Position numbers and translations under genes: made by a program
The notes under the pieces: generated by a model
What the model was told of the DNA's origin: nothing
The model's database searches: none
Seen by the model: only the letters and a program-made list of their open reading frames with translations
From: GCA-002784865 sp035646815
GTDB lineage: Bacteria; Patescibacteriota; Microgenomatia; Levybacterales; UBA12049
Length of the DNA: 6,994 nucleotides
Assembly: GCA_035646815.1 (NCBI GenBank)
Contig: DASRON010000046.1
Span: 1-6,994, forward strand
Direction of reading: 5' to 3'
In this document: positions 1 through 5,836 of the stretch, one piece after another
How positions within the stretch are numbered: position 1 is the stretch's first letter
How the letters are laid out: the number at the start of each line of letters is the position of its first letter

Positions 1-480
1 AAAGAGCCTTATATAGAGTGATTTGGCAGTATCTTTTGTTAGGATACTTTCTTTTTTTTGAGAAATAATTTTTCCATGATCAATTTCTTCATCTAGTTTT
101 ATAATAGTTACTCCTGTAGTTTTATCATCTTTTAATATTGCAGTTTGTCCAGGCGTTGCCCCTCTATATTTAGGAAGAAGTGAAGGGTGAATATTAATAA
201 TTCCTTTAGGAAATATTTTTAATATTTCTTTTGGAAGAATAAATCTAAAATTAGCAAGTATTGCAAATGCTGGATTTATATCAGTAATTTTATCTTTAAC
301 TTCAGGGCTAGAGACAGAATTTACAGAAAGATAATCTATTTTATTTTCTAGACAATAGCTTATAACAGCCTCATTTGTTTCTTTTTCAGTTGTAATAACT
401 AATTTTAAATTAAAGCTATCTTTTAAATACTTAATAATAGGAATTACATATTCTGAATTGCCAAAAAAAATAACATTCAT
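1..480 (-). CDS. fmt: Methionyl-tRNA formyltransferase, N-terminal 160 residues (3' end outside window)
   Basis: Transfers a formyl group from 10-formyltetrahydrofolate to Met-tRNAfMet in the cytoplasm, making the initiator tRNA. The reading frame is open from an ATG at 480 to the window edge. The N-terminus MNVIFFGNSEY matches the Rossmann-like start of the formyltransferase fold. Residues 96-107 (NIHPSLLPKYRG) are the family signature. N96, H98 and D134 (in IDHG) occupy the positions of the E. coli catalytic residues N106, H108 and D144, with the same 38-residue Asn-Asp spacing. The gene follows def after 32 bases on the same strand, so the pair is probably one transcript. No clear Shine-Dalgarno was seen. 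The loop after the first beta-alpha unit (around residues 30-45) is shorter than in E. coli Fmt. Other formyltransferases (PurN, sugar-nucleotide formyltransferases) share the fold, but the def neighbour favours Fmt. The C-terminal domain is not visible. Confidence 0.9.
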   Translation of the reverse strand, partial: MNVIFFGNSEYVIPIIKYLKDSFNLKLVITTEKETNEAVISYCLENKIDYLSVNSVSSPEVKDKITDINPAFAILANFRFILPKEILKIFPKGIINIHPSLLPKYRGATPGQTAILKDDKTTGVTIIKLDEEIDHGKIISQKKESILTKDTAKSLYIRLF

Positions 481-512
481 ATTAAATCTTAGTGAATTAA
501 AAGGATTTGGGT

Positions 513-1058
513 TTATATTTGTATTTCTTCAAAAATTTCTTTGCCTTCTTTATTTTTTTCTGATTTATATAATATTCCTGCTTGCTCTAAAACCCTTTTT
601 GGAAACAAAGCCCCGTTTAAATGGTCAATTTCGTGCTGAATAATTATTGCCATAAAACCTTTAAAAATCCTTGTATGTTTTTTTCCTTTTGTATCAATAT
701 ATTCAAGGGTTAAACTAGAAGATCTTTTAACTTCCCCCCAAATAGAAGGAAGAGAAAGACAGCCTTCTAGCTTAGTATACTTTTTGCTTTCTTTTTTCTT
801 AAGGACAGTATTTTCTAAAAGTATTATCTTAGGATTAATAAAAACACTAATTTTTGATTCTATAGTGGGTTTGGTTATAAATATTTGTAAGGATCTTCCA
901 ATTTGAGGTGCAGCAAGTCCAACGCCAATAGGATCAGTAGCAGACAGTAAGGAAACTTTCATATCCTCAATAATATTAAGAATATTTTTATTCACTTTTC
1001 CTACAGGTTTTGTTTTTTTTGCAAGGACGCTATTTGGTGCAATTACAATCTCAGACAC
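513..1058 (-). CDS. def: Peptide deformylase (GTG start)
   Basis: Metalloenzyme that removes the formyl group from the N-terminal Met of nascent proteins at the ribosome. All three family motifs are intact in the 181-residue product: motif 1 GVGLAAPQIG at 45-54, motif 2 EGCLSLP at 98-104 and motif 3 QHEIDHLNG at 141-149. C100, H142 and H146 should bind the metal, and E143 is the catalytic base. A Lys-rich stretch (about 87-97) before motif 2 looks slightly longer than in typical bacterial enzymes. The start codon is GTG at 1058-1056; translation gives MSEIVIAPNS, a normal PDF N-terminus. There is no Shine-Dalgarno. A TGCTATAAT box ends 7 bases before the GTG, so the mRNA is probably leaderless. 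fmt lies 32 bases downstream on the same strand, completing the formyl-Met cycle. Confidence 0.97.
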   Translation of the reverse strand: MSEIVIAPNSVLAKKTKPVGKVNKNILNIIEDMKVSLLSATDPIGVGLAAPQIGRSLQIFITKPTIESKISVFINPKIILLENTVLKKKESKKYTKLEGCLSLPSIWGEVKRSSSLTLEYIDTKGKKHTRIFKGFMAIIIQHEIDHLNGALFPKRVLEQAGILYKSEKNKEGKEIFEEIQI

Positions 1059-1065
1059 TTAGAAG

Positions 1066-1094
1066 ATTATAGCATAGAAGTTTTGGTTTTTGAA
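1066..1094 (-). promoter_or_regulatory. Predicted promoter of def-fmt, leaderless geometry
   Basis: On the minus strand, TTCAAA (1094-1089; 4 of 6 matches to TTGACA) is followed by a 17-base spacer and TATAAT (1071-1066; perfect), preceded by TGC, giving an extended -10 TGCTATAAT. Seven bases separate the -10 from the GTG of def, so transcription should start at or one base before the start codon. It sits in the 38-base gap after the glycan polymerase gene, so def-fmt need not depend on read-through. Confidence 0.75.
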
Positions 1095-1104
1095 AATTAT
1101 TTTC
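1092..1104. repeat. 13-bp palindrome at the polymerase stop codon and def -35
   Basis: GAAAAT and ATTTTC arms (1092-1097 and 1099-1104) flank one central T. It overlaps the TAA of the upstream gene (1099-1097) and the edge of the def -35 box. It could be a weak operator, but an AT-only core of this size is common by chance in such DNA. The centre is too small, and the T-tract too poor, for a terminator. Confidence 0.3.
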
Positions 1105-3409
1105 CTTCCCAAGTTTTTATTGCTTCTTGAGCTTGAGTATCTTTAGGATTTATCTTAGTAAGTATATATCTCATTGCCTCAGTTGCTTTTTGATTTAACT
1201 CTGCGCTTTGAGAAGCATTATCAGTTGCTTTTTGATGGTAAAAAACTCCAAGAGCGTAGAATGCATCACGATAATCTGGTTTTAGTTCAACTGTTCTATT
1301 AAGTGCATTAATCGATTCATCAATAAGACCATTTTGTCCGTATAGAACAGCAAGGTTATATGAAATATTTGCATCTGTTGGAGCAAGATCTTGAGCACGT
1401 TTTATCGCCTCAAGAGCTAAGGGAAGATACCTCTGATCTACTTGAGAAAGTGAATAAAAAATCCTAGTTTGGCTTTTTTTAAATACAATATTATTTGGAT
1501 GATTGATGGTGACTTCATTTGTTTGTTTTACAGCTTCTTGTATAAGAGACTCTGCAATTTTTGCAGAATCTGTTGATTTTTCTTCTTCTTTTTGACTAAG
1601 GATTGAGATAGCAAGCATAGTATCGTTTACAGCATTCTCATTTTTATAAACAGGCTCATTGGGATTTATCTCAACTGCTTTATGAAGATATGGATAAGCA
1701 TCTTGATATTGTCCTGACCTGTTAAGATTCATGCCATAAGCATAAGCCTTGTCAGCCTCCCAGTAGAAGTAAAGCTTATAAAGCATTACTAAGGATATTC
1801 CTAAAACAATAAATATTATAAGCGTTTGGAAAGTAGAGTTTTTAAAAGCACTGTCTTGATATTTACTTACTGCTTCTTTTGAATTTCTAAAAGGAAGATT
1901 AAGTGTAAATGCTTTTTCTTCAGAAGTAATTTTTTGAATTGCAAAGACAAAAGCAGGAATTAAAAAGAAAAACAAGTTTATAATTACAACTGAAAATCCA
2001 AAAAAGTTTGAGATTAATATTGTAAAGTAACCAATAACTAGGGAAAGTGTGAAGAGAAGATTATTATCTATTTCCTTAATGCTAAATTTCTTAAAAAGTT
2101 TAATAAATACAATCCATAAGAAAATGAAAATTATTGACAGATAGCTTCCTAGTCCAAGTATGCCAGTTGTAGCTAGATAATTTAGATATTCGTTATGGGC
2201 TTTATTGTATAAAAAATTCCATTCAGATGTTAAGTTATGTTCGGGAATCTTATATCTATAGTATGCAAATGCAAATGTTTCAACCCCAGTTCCAAAAACT
2301 GGATTATTTTTCCAGATATTAAGTGCTCCTTCCCAGACAATAAGTCTAATTTTGCTTGAGTCAGTTCCGCCCAATTCTCCATAGTGAATTTCTTCGGTTG
2401 CTTTTTCTTTGTCTACAGTTTTAGTTTGTTTTGAAGCAGTTTTTAATTCATTTATTTTTGCAGTTATTCCCGGGTAGGTAAATTTATCAAGTTGAGCAAA
2501 TGGTTGTCCAACAAAAAATGTAATTAGCATTAAGACAAAACCAATTATTATTCCTTGCCAAAATTTAAAAAGAAGCTCTTTTACTGGTGTTTTCAAGTTT
2601 TTCCTTTTAATAAAAAGAAAGATAGCACCAAAGATAATTAAAGATATCCAGACTGAAAGAATTGCAGATCTTGATCTTGTATAGATTAAATCTAAATAAA
2701 ATAAGGCTATTAGTAGAAGATAGAGCCAGGATAGCAAAGTAAATTCAGAGAAAATACCTTTAATGCTTTTTGCTTTTTTCTTAAGACTATCAATAAAAAA
2801 ATATATTGTAATGGGAATTAAAACCGAAACATAAGCAGCAAGCCAATCAGGCTGTCCCATTGTAGAAAAGATTCTTATTTTTGGCTGAAAATCAGCTGTC
2901 CAGCATGAAACATCAACTGTTCCTCTGAAAATAAGACAAGTTGGATCATATCCAAAGTGAGAAGGAAGTCCCCATAATGCAACAATAGCACCAGAAAAAA
3001 GCACTGTTTTTATCAATCTTTTAAAAATAGCAAGAGTTGCAAGATTTGAAACAAATGCATAGTAAAGAATAACATAAGAAATAGTAGAAAGAAGACCACC
3101 GTTAAACCTTGAATAATATCCCCAGAAAGATATATGAGAATCAAGGGAAACAATAGTAGAAATAATTTGAGATGCTAAGAATATTAAAATTGGAATATCA
3201 AGAGGTGTTTTTAGAATTTTAATTTTTCGTCTTGTAATCATTTTTATAATCCAAGCAGAAAATATTACTATAGTGAATCCAAAAGTAAGCCACATTTTGT
3301 TAAATTCAAAAAGCTCTGAAGTTTTTCCACTTATTACAAGAGGAGTAAGGAAAAACATTAGATAAAAGGAGTATTCTATTGTTCGATTACAATATCCAAT
3401 AAGTTTCAT
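1097..3409 (-). CDS. O-antigen ligase/polymerase-like (Wzy_C) membrane protein with C-terminal TPRs
   Basis: Predicted inner-membrane glycosyltransferase of the Wzy/WaaL/PglL superfamily, which polymerises lipid-linked glycans or transfers them to an acceptor. The product has 770 residues. Roughly a dozen hydrophobic segments span residues 13-492. A further one at about 530-548 leads into a soluble tail (about 550-770) with TPR-like helical pairs, e.g. 555-586 and 680-713 (NLAVLYGQNG, ALNRTVELKP). Family hallmarks are FSTMGQPDWLAAY (181-193), TRSRSA (244-249), and a large loop between about 301 and 412 ending in AHNEYLNYLATTGILG. In that motif H405-N406 is followed by G416-x-x-G419, the ligase signature. 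C158 and C169 in an extracytoplasmic-looking loop could form a disulfide. Substrate and acceptor cannot be told from sequence: capsule or surface polysaccharide polymerase, or protein O-glycosylation, are both possible. The ATG at 3409 is supported by a promoter ending 6 bases upstream; there is no Shine-Dalgarno. Confidence 0.85.
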   Translation of the reverse strand: MKLIGYCNRTIEYSFYLMFFLTPLVISGKTSELFEFNKMWLTFGFTIVIFSAWIIKMITRRKIKILKTPLDIPILIFLASQIISTIVSLDSHISFWGYYSRFNGGLLSTISYVILYYAFVSNLATLAIFKRLIKTVLFSGAIVALWGLPSHFGYDPTCLIFRGTVDVSCWTADFQPKIRIFSTMGQPDWLAAYVSVLIPITIYFFIDSLKKKAKSIKGIFSEFTLLSWLYLLLIALFYLDLIYTRSRSAILSVWISLIIFGAIFLFIKRKNLKTPVKELLFKFWQGIIIGFVLMLITFFVGQPFAQLDKFTYPGITAKINELKTASKQTKTVDKEKATEEIHYGELGGTDSSKIRLIVWEGALNIWKNNPVFGTGVETFAFAYYRYKIPEHNLTSEWNFLYNKAHNEYLNYLATTGILGLGSYLSIIFIFLWIVFIKLFKKFSIKEIDNNLLFTLSLVIGYFTILISNFFGFSVVIINLFFFLIPAFVFAIQKITSEEKAFTLNLPFRNSKEAVSKYQDSAFKNSTFQTLIIFIVLGISLVMLYKLYFYWEADKAYAYGMNLNRSGQYQDAYPYLHKAVEINPNEPVYKNENAVNDTMLAISILSQKEEEKSTDSAKIAESLIQEAVKQTNEVTINHPNNIVFKKSQTRIFYSLSQVDQRYLPLALEAIKRAQDLAPTDANISYNLAVLYGQNGLIDESINALNRTVELKPDYRDAFYALGVFYHQKATDNASQSAELNQKATEAMRYILTKINPKDTQAQEAIKTWEGK

Positions 3410-3415
3410 TTAAAG

Positions 3416-3444
3416 TTTATAACAATAGTTATATCTTATGTCTT
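3416..3444 (-). promoter_or_regulatory. Predicted promoter of the glycan polymerase gene, leaderless geometry
   Basis: On the minus strand, AAGACA (3444-3439; 4 of 6) is followed by a 17-base spacer ending in TGT and TATAAA (3421-3416; 5 of 6), an extended -10. Only six bases (CTTTAA) separate the -10 from the ATG at 3409, so transcription should start on the A of the start codon. Confidence 0.65.
3418..3433. repeat. Inverted repeat over the polymerase -10 box
   Basis: TATAAC and GTTATA arms (3418-3423 and 3428-3433) are perfect and separated by AATA. The repeat covers most of the predicted -10, so a bound protein could block initiation. Six-base AT-rich arms occur by chance in DNA like this, so a regulatory role is only suggested. 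Confidence 0.35.
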
Positions 3445-3450
3445 TAGACA
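3439..3450. repeat. Inverted repeat over the polymerase -35 box
   Basis: TGTCT and AGACA arms (3439-3443 and 3446-3450) are perfect and separated by TT. The repeat includes the whole predicted -35. Together with the repeat over the -10 it makes a two-site arrangement with centres about 19 bases apart, roughly two helical turns. This is an operator candidate only. Confidence 0.35.
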
Positions 3451-3528
3451 AACTTTATTATTTAATAATCCTAACATAACAGTTTTTATGAGGCAATAGG
3501 ATTTATAAAACAAACTGCATTCTTCCTC

Positions 3529-3557
3529 TTGACAATAGAAAATACAAATTGTATTTT
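3529..3557 (+). promoter_or_regulatory. Possible promoter of the 186-residue phosphoribosyltransferase-like gene
   Basis: A perfect TTGACA (3529-3534) is followed by a 17-base spacer and TATTTT (3552-3557; 4 of 6). The predicted transcription start (about 3564) would fall inside the Shine-Dalgarno sequence and remove most of it from the mRNA. Either the true -10 lies further upstream (e.g. TACAAA at 3543-3548, with no good -35) or this is not the working promoter. Confidence 0.4.
3539..3557. repeat. Perfect 19-bp palindrome, candidate operator
   Basis: The left arm AAAATACAA (3539-3547) and right arm TTGTATTTT (3549-3557) are exact reverse complements around one central A at 3548. The next pair out (3538 G, 3558 A) does not match, so the symmetry ends there. 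It fills the region between the TTGACA box and the Shine-Dalgarno sequence. As RNA it could form at most a weak 7-bp A/U-rich stem with a 5-base loop, so a protein-binding DNA site is the better guess. No regulator gene is visible in the window. Confidence 0.55.
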
Positions 3558-3565
3558 AAGGAGGT
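3558..3565 (+). promoter_or_regulatory. Consensus Shine-Dalgarno sequence
   Basis: AAGGAGGT is a full-length anti-SD complement, 12 bases before the ATG at 3578. This is somewhat longer than the usual spacing. An in-frame TAA at 3569-3571 rules out any start further upstream, so it fixes the ATG at 3578 as the start. It is the only strong Shine-Dalgarno in the window. Confidence 0.75.
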
Positions 3566-3577
3566 AATTAAGAGATT

Positions 3578-4138
3578 ATGGCAATAGGTAAAGAAGTAAT
3601 AAGAAACGGAGTAAATATAATAGCTCCTTTTAGAAGAGATGCCTCAAAAAATGGGTATGGTGTTGAAATATCTCCTGTAAGACAGAATGCCCTAGAACGA
3701 TTACTTAGAACAAGAGTGATTGATCGTTCAATAGGAGAAGGTGACATTCCTTTTCCGATAGTTCCTGGAAATTACTTAGATGGAGCAAGTGAGAATGCGA
3801 TTATAGATGTGCTTGATGTAACAGTACGTCATAAACTGCCAATTGATTCTGTAAGAAACCCAGTTTTTGTAATTGATGATGATTTAGGAAGCATTATGGA
3901 TAATTTATCAAAACATTATCAGAATGGAGAAAAACCATCAATTGCTATCTTGGTAGATAGAGAAAGAGGAGTAGTTGAAGAGCTTAGAAAAAGAGGATAT
4001 GATGTTCATTCAGTTTTTACAGCAACTCGAATAAACAAGTTTTGCTTAGATAATGGATATATGACTCCTGAAGAGTGTGCTGAAATGCAAAGAGTAATTG
4101 AGAGAAATAGACCTTTTAATGGTATTGGATTTGCTTAA
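3578..4138 (+). CDS. Phosphoribosyltransferase-like protein with altered PRPP loop, function unknown
   Basis: I do not recognise this 186-residue soluble protein with certainty. Its C-terminal half resembles orotate phosphoribosyltransferase. A hydrophobic strand plus acidic pair, VFVIDDDLGS at 96-105, sits where the PRPP-binding motif (VLVVDD-x-x-TTG) belongs. It is followed at 122-146 by IAILVDRERG, EELRKRGYDVHS and VFT, matching the OPRTase pattern of VLVDRxEG, a Leu/Arg/Gly helix and HSLFT. The phosphate loop reads GSIMD rather than TTGGS, losing its glycines. The usual RKxxKxHG catalytic loop was not found in residues 1-90. It is therefore either a divergent enzyme or a non-catalytic PRTase-fold protein. 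It has the strongest ribosome binding site in the window and lies behind a palindrome. mreB follows 88 bases later with its own promoter, so a shared function is not implied. Confidence 0.6.
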   Translation: MAIGKEVIRNGVNIIAPFRRDASKNGYGVEISPVRQNALERLLRTRVIDRSIGEGDIPFPIVPGNYLDGASENAIIDVLDVTVRHKLPIDSVRNPVFVIDDDLGSIMDNLSKHYQNGEKPSIAILVDRERGVVEELRKRGYDVHSVFTATRINKFCLDNGYMTPEECAEMQRVIERNRPFNGIGFA

Positions 4139-4153
4139 TCTATTAACTTCATC

Positions 4154-4182
4154 TTGGCAAGAAAGCTTTCAAATGCTATTAT
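4154..4182 (+). promoter_or_regulatory. Predicted promoter of mreB
   Basis: TTGGCA (4154-4159; 5 of 6) is followed by a 17-base spacer and TATTAT (4177-4182; 5 of 6), preceded by TGC as an extended -10. The start is expected near 4189, giving a leader of about 38 bases that is U-rich near the ATG and has no Shine-Dalgarno. The spacer holds a perfect 10-bp palindrome, GAAAGCTTTC (4161-4170), which could bind a regulator. Confidence 0.65.
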
Positions 4183-4226
4183 TCAATAAGAAATAAGTTG
4201 GCAGCTTTTGTGTACTTTTTTTATTT

Positions 4227-5339
4227 ATGTTAAATAAGTTTTTTTCTTTATTCTCACATGACATTGGAATAGATCTTGGGACTGCAAACACATTAGTTTG
4301 GGTAAAAGGCAAAGGAATTGTTATAAGAGAGCCCTCTGTTGTTGCAATGCACAAGAAAACTAAAAAAATTCTTGCAATTGGAACTGAGGCAAAAAAAATG
4401 ATTGGGAAAACTCCTGCCACAATTGAGACTGTTAGGCCGCTTCGAGGTGGAGTTATCGCAGACTTTGATGCAACCACAGCTATGATTTCCCATTATATTC
4501 AAAATGTTCATGAAGTTGGTAATATCTTACCTGTTGCCTGGTCAAGACCAAGAGTTGTAATTGGAATTCCTTCAGCAGTTACTGAGGTTGAAAGAAGAGC
4601 AGTTTGGGAGGCAGCACTTTCAGCAGGAGCAAGAGAAGCATTCTTAATTGAAGAACCAATGGCAGCAGCTGTTGGAGAAGATATTTCTGTTTTCATGCCA
4701 ACAGGAGCAATGGTTGTAGATATCGGAGGAGGAACAACAGAAATTGCTGTTATCTCTTTAGGAGGAATTGTAGTTAGTAAGTCTTTACGAATAGCAGGAG
4801 ATGAGATGAATGAGGCAATTACTCATTATATAAGGCTTAGACATGGACTTTTGATTGGAGAAAAAACTGCAGAAGATTTGAAAATAAAAATAGGGAGTGC
4901 ATACAAAAAACCTCAAAAAGCAAATTACAAAAATCAAACTGAAGGTGATAAAGAATATTTAGGTAGTGAAAAAGAACATGATAAGATGGCAGTTATTAGA
5001 GGAAGAGATATTGAAACAGGACTTCCTAAGAGCTTAAGGATGACAGAAGTTGAAGTAAGAGAAGCTTTATCTCCTGTCATAGCACAAATAATTGATGGAA
5101 TAGTCGATGTGTTAGAAGAGTCACCACCTGAGTTGACAAGTGATATTTTAGAACATGGAATTCTTCTTACGGGCGGCGGTTCTATTTTACCAGGCCTTGA
5201 CCATCTAATTATTGAGAGGACGCATATTCCAGTAATAAGGTCTGATGATCCGCTTACAACAGTTGTCAGAGGAACTGGCAAAGTCTTAGAAGATGATTCA
5301 CTTCTTCAAAGAGTAAAAGTAATAGGTGGATTAAAATAA
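4227..5339 (+). CDS. mreB: Rod shape-determining protein MreB (actin-like) with an enlarged surface loop
   Basis: Bacterial actin homologue that polymerises on the inner membrane in an ATP-dependent way and directs lateral peptidoglycan synthesis. Actin-fold motifs are in order: phosphate-1 DLGTANT (16-22), GIPSAVTEVERRAV (113-126), EEP (142-144), phosphate-2 DIGGGTTEIAVI (165-176), the GSAY segment (223-226), and the adenosine motif LTGGGSILPGLD (314-325). The N-terminus MLNKFFSLFS looks like the membrane-associating start of the family, which supports the ATG at 4227. At 370 residues it is longer than E. coli MreB (347). Most of the excess is a hydrophilic Lys/Glu-rich insert between GSAY and RGR (about 227-257, against about 10 residues in E. 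coli). The start has no Shine-Dalgarno. The stop overlaps the next start (TAATG), suggesting translational coupling. Confidence 0.97.
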   Translation: MLNKFFSLFSHDIGIDLGTANTLVWVKGKGIVIREPSVVAMHKKTKKILAIGTEAKKMIGKTPATIETVRPLRGGVIADFDATTAMISHYIQNVHEVGNILPVAWSRPRVVIGIPSAVTEVERRAVWEAALSAGAREAFLIEEPMAAAVGEDISVFMPTGAMVVDIGGGTTEIAVISLGGIVVSKSLRIAGDEMNEAITHYIRLRHGLLIGEKTAEDLKIKIGSAYKKPQKANYKNQTEGDKEYLGSEKEHDKMAVIRGRDIETGLPKSLRMTEVEVREALSPVIAQIIDGIVDVLEESPPELTSDILEHGILLTGGGSILPGLDHLIIERTHIPVIRSDDPLTTVVRGTGKVLEDDSLLQRVKVIGGLK

Positions 5340-5341
5340 TG
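5324..5341 (+). promoter_or_regulatory. Coupled start: weak Shine-Dalgarno and TAATG overlap
   Basis: AGGTGG (5324-5329) lies 9 bases before the ATG at 5339, inside the last codons of mreB. The mreB stop TAA (5337-5339) shares its last A with this ATG. Together they suggest that ribosomes finishing mreB re-initiate on the phosphatase-like gene. Confidence 0.6.
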
Positions 5342-5821
5342 ACAATTCATTTTATTTGTACGGGAAATACTTTTAGAAGCAGACTTGCTGAGGCATATTT
5401 TAAATCAAAAGTAAAAGATAGATTTAATGTATTCTCAAGTGGAGTAGAAGCAGATAAATATTTAAATGGCTCAATTTGTTGGTACACGCAGAGAATAATT
5501 CAAAAGAATAATTTAATTCCTCATGTTTCTTTAATGTGGCAACAAACCACAGAAGAATTACTTAAAAAAGGAGATATTACTATCTTTATGAGAAATGAGC
5601 ATCTTCAATTTTGTAGAAAAAATTTAAATTATTTATCTGATAAGTTTGAGGTATGGGACGTTAAAGATCTTATAGAGTTAACAGATGAGCTAAACAGGGA
5701 CGGACTGCTTAAAGATATTTGGAACATGGAAGAAGCAGATAAAATATTTGTAGATATTAAGAAAAAAACAGATAATCTTATAAAAAATTTAAACAATACA
5801 AAATATAAAATTACTAAATAG
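5339..5821 (+). CDS. Low-molecular-weight protein tyrosine phosphatase family protein
   Basis: A 160-residue cytoplasmic protein of the LMW-PTP/arsenate reductase fold. The N-terminal P-loop CTGNTFRS (7-14) fits Cys-x5-Arg-Ser: C7 would be the nucleophile, R13 would bind phosphate, and AEAYF follows as in the family. FSSG (32-35) matches the conserved second strand. The general-acid Asp is probably D107 in VWDVKD, although most members have Asp-Pro there. The second P-loop Cys and the Pro after Ser of classical members (CxGNxCRSP) are replaced by Phe and Arg. The length is normal. It overlaps the mreB stop by one base, so it should be made together with MreB. A role in dephosphorylating a cell-envelope or cytoskeletal protein is inference; substrate and activity are unknown. 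An arsenate reductase role is less likely without the extra cysteines. Confidence 0.8.
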   Translation: MTIHFICTGNTFRSRLAEAYFKSKVKDRFNVFSSGVEADKYLNGSICWYTQRIIQKNNLIPHVSLMWQQTTEELLKKGDITIFMRNEHLQFCRKNLNYLSDKFEVWDVKDLIELTDELNRDGLLKDIWNMEEADKIFVDIKKKTDNLIKNLNNTKYKITK

Positions 5822-5836
5822 TTATTTTATTTAGCT

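Noticed and set aside
50..60. Homopolymer run in fmt (and T8 runs near 1013-1020 in def) as phase-variation switches
   Set aside because: The frames are intact across the runs, the genes are housekeeping, and long A/T runs are expected in this AT-rich DNA.
458..643. Short plus-strand frame with a hydrophobic stretch crossing the fmt-def junction
   Set aside because: It runs antisense to the def C-terminus and the fmt start. The hydrophobic run comes from complemented Lys/Glu codons; it has no promoter or Shine-Dalgarno.
4139..4226. Terminator between the phosphoribosyltransferase-like gene and mreB
   Set aside because: The GAAAGCTTTC palindrome has no loop and no T-tract directly after it; it lies in the mreB promoter spacer.
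4198..4227. A second TTGGCA (4198-4203) as another mreB -35 box
   Set aside because: At 17-18 bp spacing the -10 would be a poor TTATTT or TATTTA abutting the ATG, putting the start inside the coding region.
4169..4477. Open frame of 102 codons on the minus strand over the mreB start
   Set aside because: It lies antisense to well-supported mreB sequence, has no start signal, and its translation shows no family motif. It is a shadow.
4293..4696. Two further minus-strand frames (4293-4511 and 4508-4696) inside mreB
   Set aside because: Both are antisense to conserved MreB sequence and lack any start signal or recognisable motif.
4934..5281. Open frame of 115 codons on the minus strand inside mreB
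   Set aside because: Antisense to conserved MreB motifs (LTGGG region), with Ser/Pro/Ile-rich composition typical of a reversed coding frame.
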